DNA of 64,000 bases from positions 434,001-498,000 of the forward strand of contig JBHGNT010000023.1 of the NCBI GenBank assembly GCA_043228905.1, read 5' to 3'. Origin of the DNA: Azolla caroliniana (lineage: Eukaryota; Polypodiophyta). The notes beneath the pieces are model-generated. The model was not told the origin of the DNA. It saw only the letters and a list, made by a program, of their open reading frames with translations, and ran no database searches. Positions 36,927-47,899 of this stretch are shown here, one piece after another. Within the stretch, counting starts at the first letter, position 1; every line of letters starts with the position of its first letter. The translations under genes were made by a program, and so were the position numbers.

Positions 36927-39119
36927 TTGGGTCGAGAGACATCAAGAAATTAGTAAATTACATGAGGGAGTTGAGAAGAGCGCGTGAGTAAATTAAAATG
37001 TTCATAGCTGGCTCGTGTGATATCGGATTTTAGTGTTCAAAGATGCGAATCGAAGCTAACAACACTAGCTATGATAAGGAATGAAAAAATCAAGATTTTG
37101 AAACTCAGGTCGAGAGACATGAAGATATTAGTAAATTAGAGGAGGGAGTTGAGAAGAGCGCGTGAGTAAATTAAAATGTTCATAGCTGGCTCGTGTGATC
37201 CCGGATTTTTATGTTCAAACATGCGAATCGAAGCTAACAACACTAGCTATGATATGGAATTAAAAAATCAAGATTTTGAAACTCAGGTCGAGAGAGATGA
37301 AGAAATTAGTAAATTAGAGGAGGGTATTGCAAGAGCGCGTGAGTAAATTAAAATGTTCAAAGCTGGCTCGTGTGATATCGGATTTTTGTGTTCAAAGATG
37401 CCAATCGAAGCTAAGAACACTAGCTATGATATGGAATTAAAAAATCAAGATTTTGAAACTCAGATCGAGAGACATGAAGAAATTAGTAAATTAGAGGAGG
37501 GTGTTGACAAGAGCGCATGAGTAAATTAAAATGTTCATACCTGGCTCTTGTGATATCGGATTTTTGTGTTCAAAGATACCAATCGAAGCTAACAACACTA
37601 GCTATGATATGGAATTAAAAAATCAAGATTTTGAAACTCAGGTCGAGAGACATGAAGAAATTAGTAAATTAGAGGAGGGTGTTGACAAGAGCGCATGAGT
37701 AAATTAAAATGTTCATACCTGGCTCTTGTGATATCGGATTTTAGTGTTCAGAGATGCCAATCGAAGCTAACAACACTAGCTATGATATGGAATTAAAAAA
37801 TCAAGATTTCGAAACTTGGGTCGAGAGACATGAAGAAATTAGTAAATTACATGAGGGAGTTGAGAAGAGCGCGTGAGTAAATTAAAATGTTCATAGCTGG
37901 CTCGTGTGATATCGGATTTTAGTCTTCAAACATGCGAATCAAAGCTAACAACACTAGCTATGATAAGGAATGAAAAAATCAAGATTTTGAAACTCAGGTC
38001 GAGAGACATGAAGAAATTAGTAAATTAGAGGAGGGTGTTGACAAGAGCGCATGAGTAAATTAAAATGTTCATACCTGGCTCTTGTGATATCGAATTTTAG
38101 TGTTCAAAGATGCCAATCGAAGCTAACAACACTACCTATGATATGGAATTAAAAAATCAAGATTTCGAAACTTGGGTCGAGAGACATGAAGAAATTAGTA
38201 AATTAGGGGAGGGAGTTTAGAAGAGCGCTTGAGTAAATTAAAATGTTCATAGCTGGCTCGTGTGATATCGGATTTTTATGTTCAAACATGCGAATCGAAG
38301 CTAACAACACTAGCTATGATAAGGAATGAAAAAATCAAGATTTTGAAATGCAGGTCGTGAGACATGAAGATATTAGTAAATTAGAGGAGGGAGTTGAGAA
38401 GAGCGCGTGAGTAAATTAAAATGTTCATAGCTGGCTCGTGTGATCCCGGATTTTTATGTTCAAAGATGCGAACGGAAGCTAACAACACTACGTATGATAT
38501 GGAATGAAAAAATCGAGATTTTGAAACTCAGGTCGAGAGACATCAAGAAATTGGTAAATTACATGAGGGAGTTGAGAAGAGCGCGTGAGTAAATTAAAAT
38601 GTTCATAGCTGGCTCGTGTGATATCGGATTTTTGTGTTCAGAGATGCGAATCGAAGCTAACAACACTAGCTATGATATGGAATTAAAAAATCAAGATTTT
38701 GAAACTCAGGTCGAGAGACATGAAGAAATTAGTAAATTAGAGGAGGGTGTTGACAAGAGCGCATGAGTAAATTAAAATGTTCATACCTGGCTCTTGTGAT
38801 ATCGGATTTTAGTGTTCAGAGATGCCAATCGAAGCTAACAACACTAGCTATGATATGGAATTAAAAAATCAAGATTTCGAAACTTGGGTCGAGAGACATG
38901 AAGAAATTAGTAAATTACATGAGGGAGTTGATAAGAGCGCGTGAGTAAATTAAAATGGTCATAGCTGGCTCTTGTGATATCGGATTTTAGTGTTCAAAGA
39001 TGCCAATCGAAGCTAACAACACTAGCTATGATATGGAATTAAAAAATCAAGATTTCGAAACTTGGGTCTAGAGACATGAAGAAATTAGTAAATTAGGGGA
39101 GGGAGTTGATAAGAGCGCG

Positions 39120-39255
39120 TGAGTAAATTAAAATGTTAACAATCGAAGCTAACAACACTAGCTATGATAAGGAATGAAAAAATCAAGATTTTGAAACGCA
39201 GGTCGTGAGACATGAAGATATTAGTAAATTAGAGGAGGGAGTTGAGAAGAGCGCG
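39120..39255 (+). repeat. 136-bp monomer, deletion type 2
   Basis: Same junction (39,137), 2,806 bp after the previous copy, in the second 2,806-bp HOR copy. Confidence 0.92.
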
Positions 39256-39708
39256 TGAGTAAATTAAAATGTTCATAGCTGGCTCGTGTGATCCCGGATT
39301 TTTATGTTCAAAGATGCGAATCGAAGCTAACAACACTACGTATGATATGGAATGAAAAAATCGAGATTTTGAAACTCAGGTCGAGAGACATCAAGAAATT
39401 GGTAAATTACATGAGGGAGTTGAGAAGAGCGCGTGAGTAAATTAAAATGTTCATAGCTGGCTCGTGTGATATCGGATTTTTGTGTTCAGAGATGCGAATC
39501 GAAGCTAACAACACTAGCTATGATATGGAATGAAAAAATCAAGATTTTGAAACTCAGGTCGAGAGACATGAAGATATTAGTAAATTAGAGGAGGGAGTTG
39601 AGAAGAGCGCGTGAGTAAATTAAAATGTTCATAGCTGGTTCGTGCGATATCGGATTTTAGTGTTCAAACATGCGAATCGAAGCTAACAACACTAACTATG
39701 ATATGGAA

Positions 39709-39732
39709 GGGTTTAGGGTTTAGGGTTTAGGG
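39709..39732 (+). repeat. Type II telomeric insert, copy 2
   Basis: Same junctions and linked GGTTCGTGCG, 2,806 bp from copy 1 in the second 2,806-bp HOR copy. Confidence 0.95.
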
Positions 39733-39825
39733 TTGGGTCGAGAGACATCAAGAAATTAGTAAATTACATGAGGGAGTTGAGAAGAGCGCGTGAGTAAATT
39801 AAAATGTTCATAGCTGGCTCGTGTG

Positions 39826-41282
39826 ATATCGGATTTTTATGTTCAAACATGCGAATCGAAGCTAACAACACTACGTATGATATGGAATGAAAAAATCAAG
39901 ATTTTGAAACTCAGGTCGAGAGACATGAAGAAATTGGTAAATTAGAGGAGGGTATTGCAAGAGCGCGTGAGTAAATTAAAATGTTCATAGCTGGCTCGTG
40001 TGATATCGGATTTTTGTGTTCAGAGATGCGAATCGAAGCTAACAACACTAGCTATGATATGGAATTAAAAAATCAAGATTTTGAAACATAGGTCGAGAGA
40101 CATGAAGAAATTAGTAAATTAGAGGAGGGTGTTGACAAGAGCGCATGAGTAAATTAAAATGTTCATACCTGGCTCTTGTGATATCGGATTTTAGTGTTCA
40201 AAGATGCCAATCGAAGCTAACAACACTAGCTATGATAAGGAATGAAAAAATCAAGATTTTGAAACTGAGGTCGTGAGACATGAAGATATTAGTAAATTAG
40301 AGGAGGGAGTTGAGAAGAGCGCGTGAGTAAATTAAAATGTTCATAGCTGGCTCGTGTGATCCCGGATTTTTATGTTCAAAGATGCGAATCGAAGCTAACA
40401 ACACTACGTATGATATGGAATGAAAAAATCGAGATTTTGAAACTCAGGTCGAGAGACATCAAGAAATTGGTAAATTACATGAGGGAGTTGAGAAGAGCGC
40501 GTGAGTAAATTAAAATGTTCATAGCTGGCTCGTGTGATATCGGATTTTAGTGTTCAAACATGCGAATCAAAGCTAACAACACTAACTATGATAAGGAATG
40601 AAAAAATCAAGATTTTGAAACTCAGATCGAGAGACATGAAGATATTAGTAAATTAGAGGAGGGAGTTGAGAAGAGCGCGTGAGTAAATTAAAATGTTCAT
40701 AGCTGGCTCGTGTGATCCCGGATTTTTATGTTCAAAGATGCGAATCGAAGCTAACAACACTACGTATGATATGGAATGAAAAAATCGAGATTTTGAAACT
40801 CAGGTCGAGAGACATCAAGAAATTGGTAAATTACATGAGGGAGTTGAGAAGAGCGCGTGAGTAAATTAAAATGTTCATAGCTGGCTCGTGTGATATCGGA
40901 TTTTAGTGTTCAAACATGCGAATCAAAGCTAACAACACTAACTATGATAAGGAATGAAAAAATCAAGATTTTGAAACTCAGGTCGAGAGACATGAAGATA
41001 TTAGTAAATTAGAGGAGGGAGTTGAGAAGAGCGCGTGAGTAAATTAAAATGTTCATAGCTGGCTCGTGTGATCCCGGATTTTTATGTTCAAAGATACGAA
41101 TCGAAGCTAACAACACTACGTATGATATGGAATTAAAAAATCAAGATTTTGAAACTCAGGTCGAGAGACATGAAGAAATTAGTAAATTAGAGGAGGGTGT
41201 TGACAAGAGCGCATGAGTAAATTAAAATGTTCATACCTGGCTCTTGTGATATCGGATTTTAGTGTTCAAAGATGCGAATCGA
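39826..41282 (+). repeat. Alternating two-monomer (356 bp) units
   Basis: From about 40,200 to 41,100, a TACGTATG/GATCCC monomer carrying ATCGAGATTTTG alternates with a GATAAGGAATG monomer. Matching markers lie 356 bp apart (aatcaaag at 40,565 and 40,921; gagatttt at 40,431 and 40,787). Confidence 0.83.
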
Positions 41283-42733
41283 AGCTAACAACACTAGCTA
41301 TGATATGGAATTAAAAAATCAAGATTTCGAAACTTGGGTCGAGAGACATGAAGAAATTAGTAAATTAGGGGAGGGAGTTTAGAAGAGCGCTTGAGTAAAT
41401 TAAAATGTTCATAGCTGGCTCGTGTGATATCGGATTTTTGTGTTCAAACATGCGAATCGAAGCTAACAACACTAGCTATGATAAGGAATGAAAAATCAAG
41501 ATTTTGAAACTCAGGTCGTGAGACATGAAGATATTAGTAAATTAGAGGAGGGAGTTGAGAAGAGCGCGTGAGTAAATTAAAATGTTCATAGCTGGCTCGT
41601 GTGATCCCGGATTTTTATGTTCAAAGATGCGAATCGAACCTAACAACACTACGTATGATATGGAATGAAAAAATCAAGATTTTGAAACTCAGGTCGAGAG
41701 ACATGAAGAAATTGGTAAATTAGAGGAGGGTATTGCAAGAGCGCGTGAGTAAATTAAAATGTTCATAGCTGGCTCGTGTGATATCGGATTTTTGTGTTCA
41801 GAGATGCGAATCGAAGCTAACAACACTAGCTATGATATGGAATTAAAAAATCAAGATTTTGAAACTCAGGTCGAGAGACATGAAGAAATTAGTAAATTAG
41901 AGGAGGGTGTTGACAAGAGCGCATGAGTAAATTAAAATGTTCATACCTGGCTCTTGTGATATCGGATTTTAGTGTTCAGAGATGCCAATCGAAGCTAACA
42001 ACACTAGCTATGATATGGAATTAAAAAATCAAGATTTCGAAACTTGGGTCGAGAGACATGAAGAAATTAGTAAATTACATGAGGGAGTTGACGAGAGCGC
42101 GTGAGTAAATTAAAATGTTCATAGCTGGCTCGTGTGATATCGGATTTTAGTGTTCAAAGATGCGAATCGAAGCTAACAACACTAGCTATGATAAGGAATG
42201 AAAAAATCAAGATTTTGAAACTCAGGTCGAGAGACATGAAGATATTAGTAAATTAGAGGAGGGAGTTGAGAAGAGCGCGTGAGTAAATTAAAATGTTCAT
42301 AGCTGGCTCGTGTGATCCCGGATTTTTATGTTCAAACATGCGAATCGAAGCTAACAACACTAGCTATGATATGGAATTAAAAAATCAAGATTTTGAAACT
42401 CAGGTCGAGAGACATGAAGAAATTAGTAAATTAGAGGAGGGTATTGCAAGAGCGCGTGAGTAAATTAAAATGTTCAAAGCTGGCTCGTGTGATATCGGAT
42501 TTTTGTGTTCAAAGATGCCAATCGAAGCTAACAACACTAGCTATGATATGGAATTAAAAAATCAAGATTTTGAAACTCAGATCGAGAGACATGAAGAAAT
42601 TAGTAAATTAGAGGAGGGTGTTGACAAGAGCGCATGAGTAAATTAAAATGTTCATACCTGGCTCTTGTGATATCGGATTTTTCTGTTCAAAGATACCAAT
42701 CGAAGCTAACAACACTAGCTATGATATGGAACT
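41283..42733 (+). repeat. 1.45-kb copy of segment 33,360-34,810
   Basis: A constant offset of 7,923 bp links the contracted A run (33,563 and 41,486) and the TCAAAGC junction (34,551 and 42,474). Differences are single bases, for example GAGAGATGAAG against GAGACATGAAG, and CTAAGAACAC against CTAACAACAC. The 2,806-bp HOR copies lie between the two, so this is a non-adjacent duplication. Confidence 0.85.
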
Positions 42734-45070
42734 AAAAAATCAAAATTTCGAAACTTGGGTCGAGAGACATGAAGAAATTAGTAAATTAGGGGAGGGAGTT
42801 GAGAAGAGCGCGTGAGTAAATTAAAATGTTCATAGCTGGCTCGTGTGATATCGGATTTTTGTGTTCAAACATGCGAATCGAAGCTAACAACACTTGCTAT
42901 GATATGGAATTAAAAAATCAAGATTTTGAAACTCAGGTCGAGAGACATGAAGAAATTAGTAAAGTAGGGGAGGGTGTTGACGAGAGCGCGTGAGTAAATT
43001 AAAATGTTCATAGCTGGTTCGTGCGATATCGGATTTTAGTGTTCAAACATGCGAATCGAAGCTAACAACACTAACTATGATATGGAAGGGTTTAGGGTTT
43101 AGGGTTTAGGGTTGGGTCGAGAGACATCAAGAAATTAGTAAATTACATGAGGGAGTTGAGAAGAGCGCGTGAGTAAATTAAAATGTTCATAGCTGGCTCG
43201 TGTGATATCGGATTTTAGTCTTCAAACATGCGAATCAAAGCTAACAACACTAGCTATGATAAGGAATGAAAAAATCAAGATTTTGAAACTCAGGTCGAGA
43301 GACATGAAGAAATTAGTAAATTAGAGGAGGGTGTTGACAAGAGCGCATGAGTAAATTAAAATGTTCATACCTGGCTCTTGTGATATCGAATTTTAGTGTT
43401 CAAAGATGCCAATCGAAGCTAACAACACTACCTATGATATGGAATTAAAAAATCAAGATTTCGAAACTTGGGTCGAGAGACATGAAGAAATTAGTAAATT
43501 ACATGAGGGAGTTGATAAGAGCGCGTGGGTAAATTAAAATGTTCATAGCTGGCTCGTGTGATATCGGATTTTAGTGTTCAAAGATGCGAATCGAAGCTAA
43601 CAACACTAGCTATGATAAGCAATGAAAAAATCAAGATTTTGAAACTCAGGTCGAGAGACATGAAGATATTAGTAAATTAGAGGAGGGAGGTGAGAAGAGC
43701 GCGTGAGTAAATTAAAATGTTCATAGCTGGCTCGTGTGATCCCGGATTTTTATGTTCAAACATGCGAATCGAAGCTAACAACACTAGCTATGATATGGAA
43801 TTAAAAAATCAAGATTTTGAAACTCAGGTCGAGAGACATGAAGAAATTAGTAAATTAGAGGAGGGTATTGCAAGAGCGCGTGAGTAAATTAAAATGTTCA
43901 AAGCTGGCTCGTGTGATATCGGATTTTTGTGTTCAAAGATGCCAATCGAAGCTAACAACACGAGCTATGATATGGAATTAAAAAATCAAGATTTTGAAAC
44001 TCAGATCGAGAGACATGAAGAAATTAGTAAATTAGAGGAGGGTGTTGACAAGAGCGCATGAGTAAATTAAAATGTTCATACCTGGCTCTTGTGATATCGG
44101 ATTTTTGTGTTCAAAGATACCAATCGAAGCTAACAACACTAGCTATGATATGGAATTAAAAAATCAAAATTTCGAAACTTGGGTCGAGAGACATGAAGAA
44201 ATTAGTAAATTAGGGGAGGGAGTTGAGAAGAGCGCGTGAGTAAATTAAAATGTTCATAGCTGGCTCGTGTGATATCGGATTTTTGTGTTCAAACATGCGA
44301 ATCGAAGCTAACAACACTTGCTATGATATGGAATTAAAAAATCAAGATTTTGAAACTCAGGTCGAGAGACATGAAGAAATTAGTAACTTAGAGGAGGGTG
44401 TTGACAAGAGCGCATGAGTAAATTAAAATGTTCATACCTGGCTCTTGTGATATCGAATTTTAGTGTTCAAAGATGCCAATCGAAGCTAACAACACTACCT
44501 ATGATATGGAATTAAAAAATCAAGATTTCGAAACTTGGGTCGAGAGACATGAAGAAATTAGTAAATTAGGGGAGGGAGTTTAGAAGAGCGCTTGAGTAAA
44601 TTAAAATGTTCATAGCTGGCTCGTGTGATATCGGATTTTTATGTTCAAACATGCGAATCGAAGCTAACAACACTAGCTATGATAAGGAATGAAAAAATCA
44701 AGATTTTGAAACGCAGGTCGTGAGACATGAAGATATTAGTAAATTAGAGGAGGGAGTTGAGAAGAGCGCGTGAGTAAATTAAAATGTTCATAGCTGGCTC
44801 GTGTGATCCCGGATTTTTATGTTCAAACATGCGAATCGAAGCTAACAACACTAGCTATGATATGGAATTAAAAAATCAAGATTTTGAAACTCAGGTCGAG
44901 AGACATGAAGAAATTAGTAAATTAGAGGAGGGTATTGCAAGAGCGCGTGAGTAAATTAAAATGTTCAAAGCTGGCTCGTGTGATATCGGATTTTTGTGTT
45001 CAAAGATGCCAATCGAAGCTAACAACACTAGCTATGATATGGAATTAAAAAATCAAGATTTTGAAACTTA
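42225..45070 (+). repeat. 2,846-bp HOR, copy 1
   Basis: Offset 2,846 is shown by TTTTTCTGTTC (ctg at 42,683 and 45,529), the telomeric motif (43,088 and 45,934), CACGAGC (cgag at 43,961 and 46,807) and GTATTGCAAG (43,865 and 46,711; 42,441 and 45,287). 2,846 equals 16 x 178 plus one (telomeric monomer) minus three (177-bp monomers). Overlaps the end of the 41,283-42,733 duplication. Confidence 0.88.
43088..43111 (+). repeat. Type II telomeric insert, copy 3
   Basis: Same junctions and GGTTCGTGCG marker. Lies in copy 1 of the 2,846-bp HOR. Confidence 0.95.
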
Positions 45071-47230
45071 GATCGAGAGACATGAAGAAATTAGTAAATT
45101 AGAGGAGGGAGTTGAGAAGAGCGCGTGAGTAAATTAAAATGTTCATAGCTGGCTCGTGTGATCCCGGATTTTTATGTTCAAACATGCGAATCGAAGCTAA
45201 CAACACTAGCTATGATATGGAATTAAAAAATCAAGATTTTGAAACTCAGGTCGAGAGACATGAAGAAATTAGTAAATTAGAGGAGGGTATTGCAAGAGCG
45301 CGTGAGTAAATTAAAATGTTCAAAGCTGGCTCGTGTGATATCGGATTTTTGTGTTCAAAGATGCCAATCGAAGCTAACAACACTAGCTATGATATGGAAT
45401 TAAAAAATCAAGATTTTGAAACTCAGATCGAGAGACATGAAGAAATTAGTAAATTAGAGGAGGGTGTTGACAAGAGCGCATGAGTAAATTAAAATGTTCA
45501 TACCTGGCTCTTGTGATATCGGATTTTTCTGTTCAAAGATACCAATCGAAGCTAACAACACTAGCTATGATATGGAACTAAAAAATCAAAATTTAGAAAC
45601 TTGGGTCGAGAGACATGAAGAAATTAGTAAATTAGGGGAGGGAGTTGAGAAGAGCGCGTGAGTAAATTAAAATGTTCATAGCTGGCTCGTGTGATATCGG
45701 ATTTTTGTGTTCAAACATGCGAATCGAAGCTAACAACACTTGCTATGATATGGAATTAAAAAATCAAGATTTTGAAACTCAGGTCGAGAGACATGAAGAA
45801 ATTAGTAAAGTAGGGGAGGGTGTTGACGAGAGCGCGTGAGTAAATTAAAATGTTCATAGCTGGTTCGTGCGATATCGGATTTTAGTGTTCAAACATGCGA
45901 ATCGAAGCTAACAACACTAACTATGATATGGAAGGGTTTAGGGTTTAGGGTTTAGGGTTGGGTCGAGAGACATCAAGAAATTAGTAAATTACATGAGGGA
46001 GTTGAGAAGAGCGCGTGAGTAAATTAAAATGTTCATAGCTGGCTCGTGTGATATCGGATTTTAGTCTTCAAACATGCGAATCAAAGCTAACAACACTAGC
46101 TATGATAAGGAATGAAAAAATCAAGATTTTGAAACTCAGGTCGAGAGACATGAAGAAATTAGTAAATTAGAGGAGGGTGTTGACAAGAGCGCATGAGTAA
46201 ATTAAAATGTTCATACCTGGCTCTTGTGATATCGAATTTTAGTGTTCAAAGATGCCAATCGAAGCTAACAACACTACCTATGATATGGAATTAAAAAATC
46301 AAGATTTCGAAACTTGGGTCGAGAGACATGAAGAAATTAGTAAATTACATGAGGGAGTTGATAAGAGCGCGTGGGTAAATTAAAATGTTCATAGCTGGCT
46401 CGTGTGATATCGGATTTTAGTGTTCAAAGATGCGAATCGAAGCTAACAACACTAGCTATGATAAGCAATGAAAAAATCAAGATTTTGAAACTCAGGTCGA
46501 GAGACATGAAGATATTAGTAAATTAGAGGAGGGAGGTGAGAAGAGCGCGTGAGTAAATTAAAATGTTCATAGCTGGCTCGTGTGATCCCGGATTTTTATG
46601 TTCAAACATGCGAATCGAAGCTAACAACACTAGCTATGATATGGAATTAAAAAATCAAGATTTTGAAACTCAGGTCGAGAGACATGAAGAAATTAGTAAA
46701 TTAGAGGAGGGTATTGCAAGAGCGCGTGAGTAAATTAAAATGTTCAAAGCTGGCTCGTGTGATATCGGATTTTTGTGTTCAAAGATGCCAATCGAAGCTA
46801 ACAACACGAGCTATGATATGGAATTAAAAAATCAAGATTTTGAAACTCAGATCGAGAGACATGAAGAAATTAGTAAATTAGAGGAGGGTGTTGACAAGAG
46901 CGCATGAGTAAATTAAAATGTTCATACCTGGCTCTTGTGATATCGGATTTTTGTGTTCAAAGATACCAATCGAAGCTAACAACACTAGCTATGATATGGA
47001 ATTAAAAAATCAAAATTTCGAAACTTGGGTCGAGAGACATGAAGAAATTAGTAAATTAGGGGAGGGAGTTGAGAAGAGCGCGTGAGTAAATTAAAATGTT
47101 CATAGCTGGCTCGTGTGATATCGGATTTTTGTGTTCAAACATGCGAATCGAAGCTAACAACACTTGCTATGATATGGAATTAAAAAATCAAGATTTTGAA
47201 ACTCAGGTCGAGAGACATGAAGAAATTAGT
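45071..47230 (+). repeat. 2,846-bp HOR, copy 2 (partial)
   Basis: Follows copy 1 for about 2.16 kb, roughly 12 of 16 monomers, then departs near 47,236, where TTACATGAGGG stands in place of the TTAGAGGAGGG of copy 1. Confidence 0.85.
45934..45957 (+). repeat. Type II telomeric insert, copy 4
   Basis: Same junctions and marker, 2,846 bp from copy 3. Confidence 0.95.
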
Positions 47231-47899
47231 AAATTACATGAGGGAGTTGACAAGAGCGCATGAGTAAATTAAAATGTTCATACCTGGCTCTTGTGATATC
47301 GGATTTTAGTGTTCAAAGATGCCAATCGAAGCTAACAACACTAGCTATGATATGGAATTAAAAAATCAAAATTTCGAAACTTGGGTCGAGAGACATGAAG
47401 AAATTAGTAAATTAGGGGAGGGAGTTGAGAAGAGCGCGTGAGTAAATTAAAATGTTCATAGCTGGCTCGTGTGATATCGGATTTCTGTGTTCAAACATGC
47501 GAATCGAAGCTAACAACACTTGCTATGATATGGAATTAAAATATCAAGATTTTGAAACTCAGGTCGAGAGACATGAAGAAATTAGTAAAGTAGGGGAGGC
47601 TGTTGACGAGAGCGCGTGAGTAAATTAAAATGTTCATAGCTGGTTCGTGCGATATCGGATTTTAGTGTTCAAACATGCGAATCGAAGCTAACAACACTAA
47701 CTATGATATGGAAGGGTTTAGGGTTTAGGGTTTAGGGTTGGGTCGAGAGACATCAAGAAATTAGTAAATTACATGAGGGAGTTGAGAAGAGCGCGTGAGT
47801 AAATTAAAATGTTCATAGCTGGCTCGTGTGATATCGGATTTTAGTCTTCAAACATGCGAATCAAAGCTAACAACACTAGCTATGATAAGGAATGAAAAA
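47231..47899 (+). repeat. Linking segment with telomeric monomer
   Basis: Nearly four monomers, including the type II telomeric monomer (tract at 47,714). It resembles 50,440-51,100 at an offset of 3,204 bp (18 monomers). Local changes are AAAATATCAAG near 47,539 and GGGGAGGCTG near 47,593. Confidence 0.78.
47714..47737 (+). repeat. Type II telomeric insert, copy 5
   Basis: Same junctions and marker, 1,780 bp (ten monomers) after copy 4. Confidence 0.95.

Larger units (their letters stand above)
34130..36935 (+). repeat. 2,806-bp HOR, copy 1
   Basis: Offset 2,806 is fixed by TGTTCAAAGCTGG (tcaaag at 34,551 and 37,357), a deletion junction (36,331 and 39,137) and the telomeric motif (36,903 and 39,709). 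2,806 equals 16 x 178 minus 42, consistent with one 136-bp monomer, one 179-bp telomeric monomer and one 177-bp monomer. Ends just after the first type II telomeric tract. Confidence 0.9.
36936..39825 (+). repeat. 2,806-bp HOR, copy 2 plus overlap
   Basis: Second copy, with the same private markers CTAAGAACAC, ACTCAGATCGAG, GAACGGAAGC and AAATGCAGGTCGTG. Agreement continues to about 39,825, where TTTTTATG replaces TTTTAGTG. I noticed almost no differences between the two copies, which implies a recent duplication. Confidence 0.9.
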
